Source: Gammaproteobacteria bacterium (GTDB lineage Bacteria; Pseudomonadota; Gammaproteobacteria; GCA-002705445; GCA-002716945). Taken from it: DNA of 64,000 nucleotides. The notes below the pieces were generated by a model that worked only from the letters and a program-made list of their open reading frames with translations, searched no databases and had not been told where the DNA came from. The stretch is taken from assembly GCA_016779485.1 (NCBI GenBank), contig JADHNN010000003.1:45806-109805 (forward strand). The letters are read 5' to 3'. Position numbers and translations under genes: made by a program. Shown here one piece after another: positions 41,114 through 49,849 of the stretch (position 1 is its first letter; the number at the start of each line of letters is the position of its first letter).

Positions 41114-42161
41114 AAGTTTTTTTTAATGACTCATCGAGTGATAAAATTATATCCTCTGTTTCTTGCCAGCCAATACAAGAGTCTGTTATGCTTTGGCCAT
41201 ACTTTAAATTTTCTTTACTATCAATTTTTTGATTTCCTTCAATCAAATTACTTTCTAACATCAGGCCTATAATATTTTTCTCACCTTGAATAATTTGATT
41301 TTTAACATCATCGACAACTGCAGATTGCATTTTATAGTTTTTATTACTATTAGCGTGACTAGCATCAATCATTATATTGGGATTCAAACCATTGCTTTCT
41401 AGAATTGAAGCAGACTTTTTAACATCTTCAGAAGAATAATTTGTTTTCTTATTACCGCCTCTCAATATAATATGACAATCTTCGTTGCCGGCTGTATTGA
41501 ATATAGCTGACCTTCCCTCCTTGGTGACAGATAAAAAGCTATGTGAATGTCGTGCCGCATTCATGGCATCAATAGCAATTTGAATACTCCCATCAGTACC
41601 ATTTTTAAATCCAACTGGACATGACAATCCTGAAGCAAGTTCTCTATGGCTTTGACTTTCAGTGGTTCGAGCACCTATAGCTCCCCAGCTTATCAAGTCA
41701 GATAAATATTGTGGGCTTACCAAGTCCAAAAATTCATGACCACAAGGTATATTCATCTCCGATAAATCAATTAGGAGCTTCCTAGCTAACTTTATGCCAT
41801 GATTAATTTTAAATGATCCGTCTAGTTCAGGGTCATTAATTAAACCTTTCCATCCAATGACTGTTCTTGGTTTTTCGAAATAAACCCTCATTATTACTAA
41901 GCAGTTTTCTGACAGGTTTTCTTTTAGTTTTTTGAGCCTTATAGCATATTCTTTCGCAGCATCGATATCATGAATTGAGCATGGACCTACAACAATTATA
42001 AATTTCTTTGATTTTTTATTAAGAATTCTACTAATCTCCCTTCTGCTTTCTAATATGGTTTTGATTCCTGTTTCTGAAGGAGATAATTCTTTGATAACAT
42101 CACTAGGACTTAAGAGTTCTTGGGTATTAATAATTCTTAAATCGTCTGTTTTATTTACCAT
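41103..42161 (-). CDS. aroG: 3-deoxy-7-phosphoheptulonate (DAHP) synthase, class I
   Basis: First step of aromatic amino acid synthesis, from erythrose 4-phosphate and PEP. It has 352 residues of the AroFGH type: VGPCSIHD, RVYFEKPRTVIGWKGL, GARTTESQSHRELASGLS, PVGFKNGTDGS and a C-terminal GYGQSITDSCIGW-type end (seen as KYGQSITDSCIGW). Which of Phe, Tyr or Trp controls it cannot be told. The gene lies between hisG and hisD, overlapping each by 11 bases. Confidence 0.95.
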   Translation of the reverse strand: MVNKTDDLRIINTQELLSPSDVIKELSPSETGIKTILESRREISRILNKKSKKFIIVVGPCSIHDIDAAKEYAIRLKKLKENLSENCLVIMRVYFEKPRTVIGWKGLINDPELDGSFKINHGIKLARKLLIDLSEMNIPCGHEFLDLVSPQYLSDLISWGAIGARTTESQSHRELASGLSCPVGFKNGTDGSIQIAIDAMNAARHSHSFLSVTKEGRSAIFNTAGNEDCHIILRGGNKKTNYSSEDVKKSASILESNGLNPNIMIDASHANSNKNYKMQSAVVDDVKNQIIQGEKNIIGLMLESNLIEGNQKIDSKENLKYGQSITDSCIGWQETEDIILSLDESLKKTYEN

Positions 42162-42768
42162 AATTTATTACCTTACTAACAAGTGTTTCTATTTTTGTTC
42201 TATTAAATTTATAAGAAACTTTATTAGCAATTAATAGTGATGAAATATCAGCTATTTTATCATATTCTTTTAAATTATTTTCTTTAAGAGTTTTTCCTGA
42301 TTCAACTATATCAACTATAAAATCAGACAAACCAAGTACTGGAGCTAACTCGATAGATCCATAAAGTTTAAGAATTGAGCATTGCAAACCAACTTCTTCA
42401 AAATAACTCTTTGCAGCATAAGGATATTTTGTTGCAACCTTCATATTATTAAAATACTTTGTTCCAGGGTTGCCTGCCACTACCAATCTACATTTAGATA
42501 TTTCTAAATCAGCAAGACGATAATAATTTGAGGCAGAATCCTCAAGAAGTGTATCAATTCCTACAATTCCTAGATCTACTTTTCCTGAATCTATATATAG
42601 CGGGACATCTGTTGCTTTGATGACAACTATCTCAAGTTCACGTTTATTAGTAGGTATGATCAGCTTACGGGTATTTAAGGGGTCATATTTACAGATAACA
42701 TTAATCTTACTAAGAATATCAATAGCTTGTTCTAAAATTCTACCTTTGGATATGGCTAATCTAATCAT
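42151..42768 (-). CDS. hisG: ATP phosphoribosyltransferase, short form
   Basis: First step of histidine synthesis. At 205 residues it is the short HisG form without the C-terminal regulatory domain, which in other bacteria needs the HisZ partner; no hisZ is in this window. The N-terminus IRLAISKGRILEQAI and the PRPP-site region FIVDIVESGKTLKENNL are visible. It follows murA after 11 bases, a known murA-hisG order. Confidence 0.95.
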   Translation of the reverse strand: MIRLAISKGRILEQAIDILSKINVICKYDPLNTRKLIIPTNKRELEIVVIKATDVPLYIDSGKVDLGIVGIDTLLEDSASNYYRLADLEISKCRLVVAGNPGTKYFNNMKVATKYPYAAKSYFEEVGLQCSILKLYGSIELAPVLGLSDFIVDIVESGKTLKENNLKEYDKIADISSLLIANKVSYKFNRTKIETLVSKVINYGK

Positions 42769-42779
42769 TTGATAGCATT

Positions 42780-44039
42780 TTACATGGGTTTTCTTGAAAT
42801 CCTAGCACCAATTAACTGAAGTTTTTCTTCAATGCAATCATACCCTCTATCAATGTGATAAACTCTCCCAATTTCAGTAATGCCCTCAGCAGCTAAACCA
42901 GCCAGGATAAGACTTGCTGAAGCTCTTAAATCAGTAGCCATAACAGGAGCCCCATATAGCTTATCTTTGCCGGTTATGTGTGCAATATTTTCTTTGACTG
43001 TTATCTTTGCACCCATTCTTTGAAGTTCTTGGATATGCATAAATCGATTTTCAAAAATATTCTCCTTAACAAAACTCTCTCCTTTAGCTAATGTATTCAG
43101 CGCAGTAATCTGAGCCTGCATGTCCGTAGGAAAATGCGGATAGGCATTTGTTTCAATATTAATTGCACTAGGCCTTTTGTTCATTTTTACTCTTACAGAA
43201 TTATTCATAGATGTAATATCTGCGCCAGCCTCAGTTAATTTATCAATCACAGCTTGAGAATGTGCAGGAATGATATTATTTATTTCTATATCTCCTCGTG
43301 TTATGGCAGCGGCAACCATGAATGTTCCAGCTTCAATTCTATCTGGTAAAGGATTATGTGAAGCTCCACATAGAGATGCAACACCCTCAATCTCAACTGT
43401 GTCTGTTCCATGTCCGCTAATTTTAGCACCCATTTTTTTTAAAAATTCACATAAATCAATTATTTCAGGTTCATTTGCAGCATTTTCAATCTTAGTAGTT
43501 CCATCTGCTAACGTGGCAGCCATTATAATATTTTCTGTTCCTGTTACAGATTTTGTTGCAAAAATAATATTAGCTCCTTTTAGTCTTTTTGATTTAGCAT
43601 GGATATAACCACTTTCGACTTTAATTTCTGCTCCCATCTTTTCTAAAGCTTCTAAGTGCATATCAACTGGTCTCATTCCAATTGCACATCCGCCGGGAAG
43701 AGAAACCTTGGCTTCACCGAATCTAGTTAATAGTGGGCCTAGCACTAAAATAGAGGAACGCATTGTTTTGACTAAATCATAGGGTGCATACAAATTATGA
43801 ATATCATTAGCATCAAGACTAATTTTCATGAATTCATCCATCGTAACTCTTACTCCCATCTGTGTTAGGAGTCTGGTGGTAGTGGTCACATCATGTAAAT
43901 GTGGAACATTTTCTAGTTCAACAGATCCTTTTGAAGACATGACTGAAGCACACAACATAGGTAAAACAGAGTTTTTAGCTCCTGAAATCTTCACTGACCC
44001 TGATAAGGATTGGTTGCCTTGAATTAATAATTTATCCAT
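42780..44039 (-). CDS. murA: UDP-N-acetylglucosamine 1-carboxyvinyltransferase
   Basis: First committed step of peptidoglycan synthesis. The 419 residues contain the N-terminal GAKNSVLPML and the active-site Cys118 in LPGGCAIGMRP, so it is of the Cys (fosfomycin-sensitive) type. In many gammaproteobacteria mla genes and ibaG lie just upstream of murA; here an RND exporter is divergent instead. Confidence 0.97.
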   Translation of the reverse strand: MDKLLIQGNQSLSGSVKISGAKNSVLPMLCASVMSSKGSVELENVPHLHDVTTTTRLLTQMGVRVTMDEFMKISLDANDIHNLYAPYDLVKTMRSSILVLGPLLTRFGEAKVSLPGGCAIGMRPVDMHLEALEKMGAEIKVESGYIHAKSKRLKGANIIFATKSVTGTENIIMAATLADGTTKIENAANEPEIIDLCEFLKKMGAKISGHGTDTVEIEGVASLCGASHNPLPDRIEAGTFMVAAAITRGDIEINNIIPAHSQAVIDKLTEAGADITSMNNSVRVKMNKRPSAINIETNAYPHFPTDMQAQITALNTLAKGESFVKENIFENRFMHIQELQRMGAKITVKENIAHITGKDKLYGAPVMATDLRASASLILAGLAAEGITEIGRVYHIDRGYDCIEEKLQLIGARISRKPM

Positions 44040-44053
44040 ATCTATTTTTGAGT

Positions 44054-44081
44054 TTGTTTCGGTATTCTAAAAGTTTATACT
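44054..44081 (+). promoter_or_regulatory. Candidate promoter for the RND exporter gene
   Basis: TTGTTT (44054-44059), a 16-base spacer and TATACT (44076-44081) lie in the 52-base gap between divergent murA and the RND gene. The -10 ends only ten bases before the ATG, so the leader would be about four bases. Confidence 0.45.
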
Positions 44082-44091
44082 CAATAAAGCT

Positions 44092-46542
44092 ATGAAAAAA
44101 AAGATCTCGCAGATTTATGAAGAATACATACTTAGATTTCCGGCGTTTGTATTAGTATTTTTAGCTCTAATATTAATTATATCTCTTTCTAATATGGGCA
44201 ACTTCAAATTAGATGCTTCTGCAGATACGTTAATATTAGAAGATGACAAAGATTTAAAATTATTCAGAGAAGTCAGCAGTAGATATAAAACAAATGATTT
44301 TTTAGTATTGACGATAACAGATAATAATGAGGACATATTTTCCATAGATACACTTACTTATATTAAATTTATATCAGAAAAAATAAGTAAATTTAAAAAC
44401 GTCCAGTCAGTCACATCTATAGTTAATATCCCTTTGATAAGTAGTTCTAATAAGCCACTTACAGAGTTGATTAACAATGTTCCAAATATATTCAGTGATG
44501 ATATTAATCTTGATATGGCAAAAATCGAAATACTTACAAGCCCAGTATATAAAGATTTAGTAATAAGTGATGATGCAAAGACTACCGCTATGCAAATACT
44601 AATTGAAGATAATAAAAATCTTGAAATAGCAAGATTAGAACGAGATGAATTATTTGAAAAATATAGACAAGATTCTTATTTACAAGAAGAATATTTTATA
44701 AAAAAAAGAACATATGATGATTTATATGAAAAACATAACAAACAAATTAGCAAACTTATTGAAGAAGTAAGAACGATTCAAAAGAAATACACAAATGAAA
44801 GATATGAAATCAGATTAGGTGGAATACCTATGATTACAGACGATATGATTACTTTCATTAGGAATGATTTAATAAATTTCGGAATTGGAGTCTTAATTTT
44901 CATATTAAGCACTTTAGTAATTATTTTTAAAAAATTAATCTGGGTAATGACTCCAATAATCAATTGTGTCTATTCAGTGCTATTCATGATTGGTCTTCTT
45001 GGTTTTCTAGATTGGAAAGTAACAGTGATATCGTCAAATTTTATTTCACTAATGTTAATACTTACTCTTTCAATGAATATTCATATAATAGTTAGATATA
45101 GACAAATTTATTCGACATTAAAATGTAATAAAAAAGAATCAGTCTTAAGCACGCTCCAAAAAATGGTTTGGCCTTGTCTGTATACTGCTTTAACAACAAT
45201 CGTAGCGTTTGCATCGTTAATTATGAGTGATATTAAACCGGTCATCGACTTTGGTTATATGATGGTATTCGGTCTTACCACGCTATTTATAACTTCGTTC
45301 ATTCTTCTTCCATGCTTGATAGTCTTATATTCAAATAAAGAAAATACTTTAGTTAATAATAGTCAAACAAACCTGTTGTTTACTGAGTATCTAGCAAAGA
45401 TTACTATTAAGTCACAAAAATCTATATATATAGTATTTTCCTTACTCATAATAATAACTATATATGGTCTCAATCAGCTGAAGGTAGAAAATAGTTTTAT
45501 TAATTATTTCAGATCAAATACAGAAATATATAAAGGCATGCAACTGATAGATAATAAGCTTGGAGGCACAACTCCAATGGATGTAATTATTAAATTTAAA
45601 GAACCTGACACTAAAAATGAAGATGACGAGTTCAGCGATTTGTTTGGTGATGAAGATTCTATGGAGTCTAACTGGTTTACGACAGACAAAGTAAATAAGA
45701 TAAAATATGTTCATGATTATCTTGATGAGAATAAATACATAGGAAAAGTTTTATCATTTGCATCATCAATACGTATCGCAGAAATTGTAAATGACAATAA
45801 AGAATTGAATAGTCTAGAAATGTCATTACTTTACAAAAAGTTACCAAAAGAAGTGAAAGATATAGCTGTCACTCCATATCTTTCTATCGATGACAATGAG
45901 GCTAGAATAAGTGTGAGAATATTAGATTCTAATCAAGAGCTGAGAAGAGCAGACCTTATAAAAGATATTCAAAATGATTTAAGTAATGATAAATACTTAC
46001 AATCAGAGGAGATTACCCTTACAGGGATACTGCTTTTATACAATAACATGTTACAAAGTCTTTTTGACTCTCAAATAAAGTCACTTGGCTTTGTAATGTT
46101 AGTAATTGCATTAATGTTTCTAATATTGTTTAAGTCTTTCTCCTTGATGTTTATTGGCATCATTCCTAATTTAATTTCAGCGCTGTTAGTGCTTGGAATA
46201 ATGGGCATACTAAAACTACCTTTAGATATGATGACAATAACTGTGGCTGCGATAACAGTGGGAATTGCTGTAGATAATAGCATTCATTATATTTATCGAT
46301 TTAAAGAAGAACTAAAAAATCATCACGACTACAACAAAACTATACTTGAATGCCACTCAACAATTGGTAATGCAATATTCTTTACTGGTATTACAGTTAT
46401 TTTTGGCTTTTCTATATTAATATTATCTAACTTTATACCAACAATAATATTTGGTGTGCTTACAGGTTTCGCAATGTTCATTGCGCTTATTGCTGTTTTG
46501 ACATTATTACCTAGACTTCTTATTTCATTTAAGCCTGTATAA
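44092..46542 (+). CDS. RND-superfamily exporter (MMPL/COG1033 type)
   Basis: An 816-residue pseudo-symmetrical RND protein: one helix near 17-37, a periplasmic domain to about 255, a five-helix group (about 257-415), a helix near 440-460, a second periplasmic domain, and a final five-helix group (about 660-810). LDASADTLILEDD near the N-terminus and the AVDNSIHYIYRFKEEL region are typical of single-component COG1033 exporters, related to hopanoid-type HpnN lipid carriers. No adaptor or outer-membrane channel gene is nearby. With mlaC and mlaA next to it, lipid transport is the likely role; this is inference. Confidence 0.8.
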   Translation: MKKKISQIYEEYILRFPAFVLVFLALILIISLSNMGNFKLDASADTLILEDDKDLKLFREVSSRYKTNDFLVLTITDNNEDIFSIDTLTYIKFISEKISKFKNVQSVTSIVNIPLISSSNKPLTELINNVPNIFSDDINLDMAKIEILTSPVYKDLVISDDAKTTAMQILIEDNKNLEIARLERDELFEKYRQDSYLQEEYFIKKRTYDDLYEKHNKQISKLIEEVRTIQKKYTNERYEIRLGGIPMITDDMITFIRNDLINFGIGVLIFILSTLVIIFKKLIWVMTPIINCVYSVLFMIGLLGFLDWKVTVISSNFISLMLILTLSMNIHIIVRYRQIYSTLKCNKKESVLSTLQKMVWPCLYTALTTIVAFASLIMSDIKPVIDFGYMMVFGLTTLFITSFILLPCLIVLYSNKENTLVNNSQTNLLFTEYLAKITIKSQKSIYIVFSLLIIITIYGLNQLKVENSFINYFRSNTEIYKGMQLIDNKLGGTTPMDVIIKFKEPDTKNEDDEFSDLFGDEDSMESNWFTTDKVNKIKYVHDYLDENKYIGKVLSFASSIRIAEIVNDNKELNSLEMSLLYKKLPKEVKDIAVTPYLSIDDNEARISVRILDSNQELRRADLIKDIQNDLSNDKYLQSEEITLTGILLLYNNMLQSLFDSQIKSLGFVMLVIALMFLILFKSFSLMFIGIIPNLISALLVLGIMGILKLPLDMMTITVAAITVGIAVDNSIHYIYRFKEELKNHHDYNKTILECHSTIGNAIFFTGITVIFGFSILILSNFIPTIIFGVLTGFAMFIALIAVLTLLPRLLISFKPV

Positions 46543-46548
46543 TTGAAT

Positions 46549-47130
46549 TTATTTATTTAAACTTTTAATTAATGAATCTATACCGCTTTCTGAAACGTGC
46601 TCCCTAAAATCTGCGCGATAGTTTTTCATTAAGCTAATACCCTCAAAAATAATATCGTATACTCTCCAACCTTCTGTATTTTTAATTAATCTATAATCAA
46701 CGTCTATATTTCCTGAGGGTATAATGTATTTTGATTTAACTAAAGCTAAATTAGGTTTTTTACCAGGTTCGAAAGGGAGGAATACAATCTTTTCACCATC
46801 GAATGCAGTTATTGATTTCATATACGTGCTGGTCATCCGATATTTAAATGCTGAGACAAAATCGAGCTTTTGTTGTTCAGACATAGACATCCAAATTTTC
46901 TTACCTAATATGATTTTAGACATCAAAGCGATATCAAGTTTTGGCATAACTATAGTGTTCATCTTCTGCCTTAAAAAATTTTCATCTCTTTCAAATCTTT
47001 CTTTATTTTTTGATACAAGATTTGATATTTCATCAACAGACCTTTTTAAAAAGACATCGGGTCCATCTTCAGAATACGCTGGGAGCGATATTAATATAAA
47101 TGAAAATAAGATTAATATTTTTTTAATCAT
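46549..47130 (-). CDS. mlaC: MlaC-family periplasmic phospholipid-binding protein
   Basis: About 193 residues with a signal peptide (MIKKILILFSFILIS, cut after PAYS) and the MlaC/Ttg2D fold: VDEISNLVSKNK, RQKMNTIVMPKLD, ILGKKIWMSMSEQQKLDFVSAF and the conserved YRLIKNTEGWRVYDIIFEGISL C-terminal strand region (seen in parts). The frame is open far upstream, but that part is antisense to mlaA; ATG at 47130 or 47139 is the real start. It is convergent with the RND gene (6-base gap) and divergent from mlaA. Confidence 0.88.
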   Translation of the reverse strand: MIKKILILFSFILISLPAYSEDGPDVFLKRSVDEISNLVSKNKERFERDENFLRQKMNTIVMPKLDIALMSKIILGKKIWMSMSEQQKLDFVSAFKYRMTSTYMKSITAFDGEKIVFLPFEPGKKPNLALVKSKYIIPSGNIDVDYRLIKNTEGWRVYDIIFEGISLMKNYRADFREHVSESGIDSLIKSLNK

Positions 47131-47139
47131 CAAGCTCAT

Positions 47140-47158
47140 TTTAGTATATAATTTAGAA
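47140..47158. promoter_or_regulatory. Overlapping divergent -10 boxes between mlaC and mlaA
   Basis: The gap is only about 19-30 bases. TATAAT on the plus strand (47147-47152) and TATACT on the minus strand (47148-47143) overlap by two bases. Either promoter would start within a few bases of its own ATG, and one polymerase would occlude the other. Confidence 0.4.
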
Positions 47159-47920
47159 ATGTTAATGGTTAAATCAAAAAAAATAGAGTGTCCGTTCTCA
47201 ATCCTATCGATATTAATGCTGATTTTCATATTATTCACTACTACTAACAATGCATATTCTTCAGAAGATGATCCTTTAGAACCAATTAATAGAGCTATCT
47301 TTAATTTCAACGAAGTTATAGATGACTCAATACTAGAGCCAATTGCAAAAGGATACCAAGCAGTAACCCCAGATCCTGTAGAAGATAGTATTTCAAATTT
47401 TTTCAATAATCTCGGCGAAATTAGCACAATTATAAATAGTGCATTACAATTAAACATAGACAAGACAATGTCTTCATCTGGCAGACTCATAATTAATTCT
47501 ACTATTGGAGTATTTGGACTATTTGATGTTGCAAGCACTATTGGAATTGAGAGACATAAAGAGGACTTTGGTCAGACTCTCGGTTTTTATGGCATACCAT
47601 CAGGTCCTTATTTAGTACTACCATTTTTTGGACCTAGCTCATTTAGAGATGCTCCAGGGTTTTATGCAGATATAGTTATGAATAAAAGTATATCTCCAGT
47701 CCATACAGAATTACATCATGAAGAAAGACAATTGGTTCAGGCAACAAATGTCATAGATACAAGAGCTAACTTACTTAAAGCATCCAAGATTCTTGATACA
47801 GCTGCTAAAGATAAATACATTTTCTTAAGAGAATCATATCTGCAGCGTAGAGCTAAAATGATAACTGATGGAAAGGATGTTCAAGACTTTGAAATTGATG
47901 TTCTTGAAATTAACTACTAA
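47159..47920 (+). CDS. mlaA: MlaA/VacJ-family outer-membrane phospholipid protein
   Basis: About 253 residues. The family core is clear: DPLEPINRAIFNFNE, TPDPVEDSISNFFNNLGE, RLIINSTIGVFGLFDVAS, HKEDFGQTLGFYGIPSGPYLVLPFFGPSSFRDAPG. MlaA removes misplaced phospholipid from the outer leaflet and passes it to MlaC. The N-terminus has a signal-like helix (about 14-32) but no lipobox cysteine after it (TTTNNAYSSEDD), so it is probably not lipidated. ATG at 47159 or 47165; upstream open frame is antisense to mlaC. Confidence 0.9.
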   Translation: MLMVKSKKIECPFSILSILMLIFILFTTTNNAYSSEDDPLEPINRAIFNFNEVIDDSILEPIAKGYQAVTPDPVEDSISNFFNNLGEISTIINSALQLNIDKTMSSSGRLIINSTIGVFGLFDVASTIGIERHKEDFGQTLGFYGIPSGPYLVLPFFGPSSFRDAPGFYADIVMNKSISPVHTELHHEERQLVQATNVIDTRANLLKASKILDTAAKDKYIFLRESYLQRRAKMITDGKDVQDFEIDVLEINY

Positions 47921-47959
47921 TTCAAAAGATAAATATTACACATCTCAAAATTTAACATC

Positions 47960-48883
47960 ATGATAGAAGCTGTATCTATCTTATTATTAGGTCTAGTTTT
48001 TCTACTAGTAGGTTCAGATTTATTGGTAACAACAACAGAACGAACTGCAAGCACCCTTTCTATCTCAAGTTTTTATGCAAGTTTTTTTGTAATAGGCATT
48101 GCAACATCTGCCCCAGAGATTTTTGTCTCTATTGAGTCTGCTATGCAAAATCAGACAATATTAGCAGTCGGAAATGCGCTAGGTTCAAACATATCAAATA
48201 TATTTTTAGTTTTTTCAATTTCTATGCTGTTTGTTAATTTAGATAAATTACATCTTTCATTACCTTTGAGGCCATTCATAAGCATGATTATTTTAGGAAG
48301 TATGGCTTTTATGTTAATATTTTTTGATAAAACCTTTACGATCTCCGACTCACTTATATTAATTTCAGTTTTTTTAATAAGTATTTATTTTTTTAAACCC
48401 AGCAAAAAAGAAAATAGAAATGTGAATACTAAAAAGTACAGCATCATAGTTTTATTTCTATATTTAACTTCTTCGCTTATTCTTCTGATATATGGTTCAA
48501 ATCTTTTTATAACAGGCGCCACTGAGATTGCGCTGTTTTTAGGAATTACTTCATATGTAATCGGGCTTACGCTTGTTGCACTGGGTACTAGCTTACCAGA
48601 GCTAGCAGCAAGTATACAGTCTGCGAGAAAAGGGAAAGCTGATTTTATAATAGGTAACATTATAGGATCAAATACATTCAATATTGCTGTCGCTATGACA
48701 ACAGCAGGCATCATCAATCCTGCTTTTTTTGATGAGACTGATTTATTAAGAGATTTTATAATATTAACTTTTAGTACTTTAATATTCTATTTAACCATTA
48801 AATCGAAAAATAATTTAAAAACTGTATATTCGGCAGTATTAGTAATAACATATTTCCTATATATTGAATCTATATTTAAATAA
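47960..48883 (+). CDS. yrbG: Calcium/sodium antiporter, YrbG-like
   Basis: CaCA-family exchanger of 307 residues and about ten helices. Both alpha-repeats are visible: GIATSAPEIFVSIESA (with GNALGSNISN) and ALGTSLPELAASIQSA (with GNIIGSNTFN), carrying the acidic ion ligands. It directly precedes kdsD, as yrbG does in E. coli. Physiological substrate in this organism is not known. Confidence 0.9.
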   Translation: MIEAVSILLLGLVFLLVGSDLLVTTTERTASTLSISSFYASFFVIGIATSAPEIFVSIESAMQNQTILAVGNALGSNISNIFLVFSISMLFVNLDKLHLSLPLRPFISMIILGSMAFMLIFFDKTFTISDSLILISVFLISIYFFKPSKKENRNVNTKKYSIIVLFLYLTSSLILLIYGSNLFITGATEIALFLGITSYVIGLTLVALGTSLPELAASIQSARKGKADFIIGNIIGSNTFNIAVAMTTAGIINPAFFDETDLLRDFIILTFSTLIFYLTIKSKNNLKTVYSAVLVITYFLYIESIFK

Positions 48884-48885
48884 TA

Positions 48886-49848
48886 ATGAGTAAAAAAACA
48901 AATAAACAACTAGCAAAAGAAATTATCAAAAGAGAAGTATCTTCTCTTAATCGAACTCTTAATAAGATTAATTCAGATTTCGACACAGCTTGTGATTTAA
49001 TTGCTCTGTATTCAGGAAAAGTAATTACTATTGGACTAGGCAAATCAGGATATGTCGCTATGAAGATGGCGGCAACACTTAGTAGTACAGGTACGCCTTC
49101 AGTATTCATCCATGCCACTGAAGCATTACATGGAGACATGGGCGCTATTCAGAATAAAGATATTATTATTGCATATTCAAATTCTGGTGAGACTCAAGAA
49201 ATTATTAAACTTCTACCCTCTCTCAAAGTTTTAAAATGCAAAATAATTTCCATCACTGGAAATATGTCATCTAAATTAGCAAGATCTTCTGATTTAGCTC
49301 TAGATGCATCTGTGACTCGAGAAGCTTGTCCAAATAACTTGGCGCCTTCATCTAGTATTATATGTGCATTGGCTATATCAGATGCATTAGCTTTAACGGT
49401 GGCAGCTAAGAAAAGGTTCACGACACAAGATTTTGCAAAAACGCATCCAGCAGGAACGTTAGGAAGAAGATTGCTAATAAATGTCTCTGACATAATGATC
49501 AGAAAGAATATTCCTATACTAAATATGAGCTCAACTTTTTCTCAACTACTCAAGATTACTTCTAAGCGCAATCTAGGAATAGTGCTAGTCGTTAATAGTC
49601 GTAATAAACTTTCTGGAGTAATCACCGACGGTGATATAAAAAGAATAATGACTAAATATAAGAATTATAATGAAATTTTAATAGGAAAATTAATGACAAA
49701 AAATCCATACACAATAAGCGGAGATATACTAGCTGCTGAAGCTCTTTCAGTATTAGAAGAAAATAATATTAGCATCTTACCTGTCGTAGATAAATTAAAA
49801 ATAGTTGGGTTAATTACCATACAAGATATAATTAAATCTTTGAAATAA
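48886..49848 (+). CDS. kdsD: Arabinose-5-phosphate isomerase
   Basis: First step of Kdo synthesis for LPS: ribulose 5-phosphate to arabinose 5-phosphate. The 320-residue protein has an N-terminal SIS domain (GLGKSGYVAMKMAATLSSTGTP, in parts; SNSGETQE) and two C-terminal CBS domains (from about 205). It starts two bases after yrbG. Confidence 0.96.
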   Translation: MSKKTNKQLAKEIIKREVSSLNRTLNKINSDFDTACDLIALYSGKVITIGLGKSGYVAMKMAATLSSTGTPSVFIHATEALHGDMGAIQNKDIIIAYSNSGETQEIIKLLPSLKVLKCKIISITGNMSSKLARSSDLALDASVTREACPNNLAPSSSIICALAISDALALTVAAKKRFTTQDFAKTHPAGTLGRRLLINVSDIMIRKNIPILNMSSTFSQLLKITSKRNLGIVLVVNSRNKLSGVITDGDIKRIMTKYKNYNEILIGKLMTKNPYTISGDILAAEALSVLEENNISILPVVDKLKIVGLITIQDIIKSLK

Positions 49849-49849
49849 A

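Noticed and set aside
46724..47158. Long N-terminal extension of the mlaA frame
   Set aside because: It is antisense to mlaC and has no family similarity; the signal helix begins just after 47159.
47131..47538. Long N-terminal extension of the mlaC frame
   Set aside because: It is antisense to mlaA and the signal peptide begins at 47130 or 47139.
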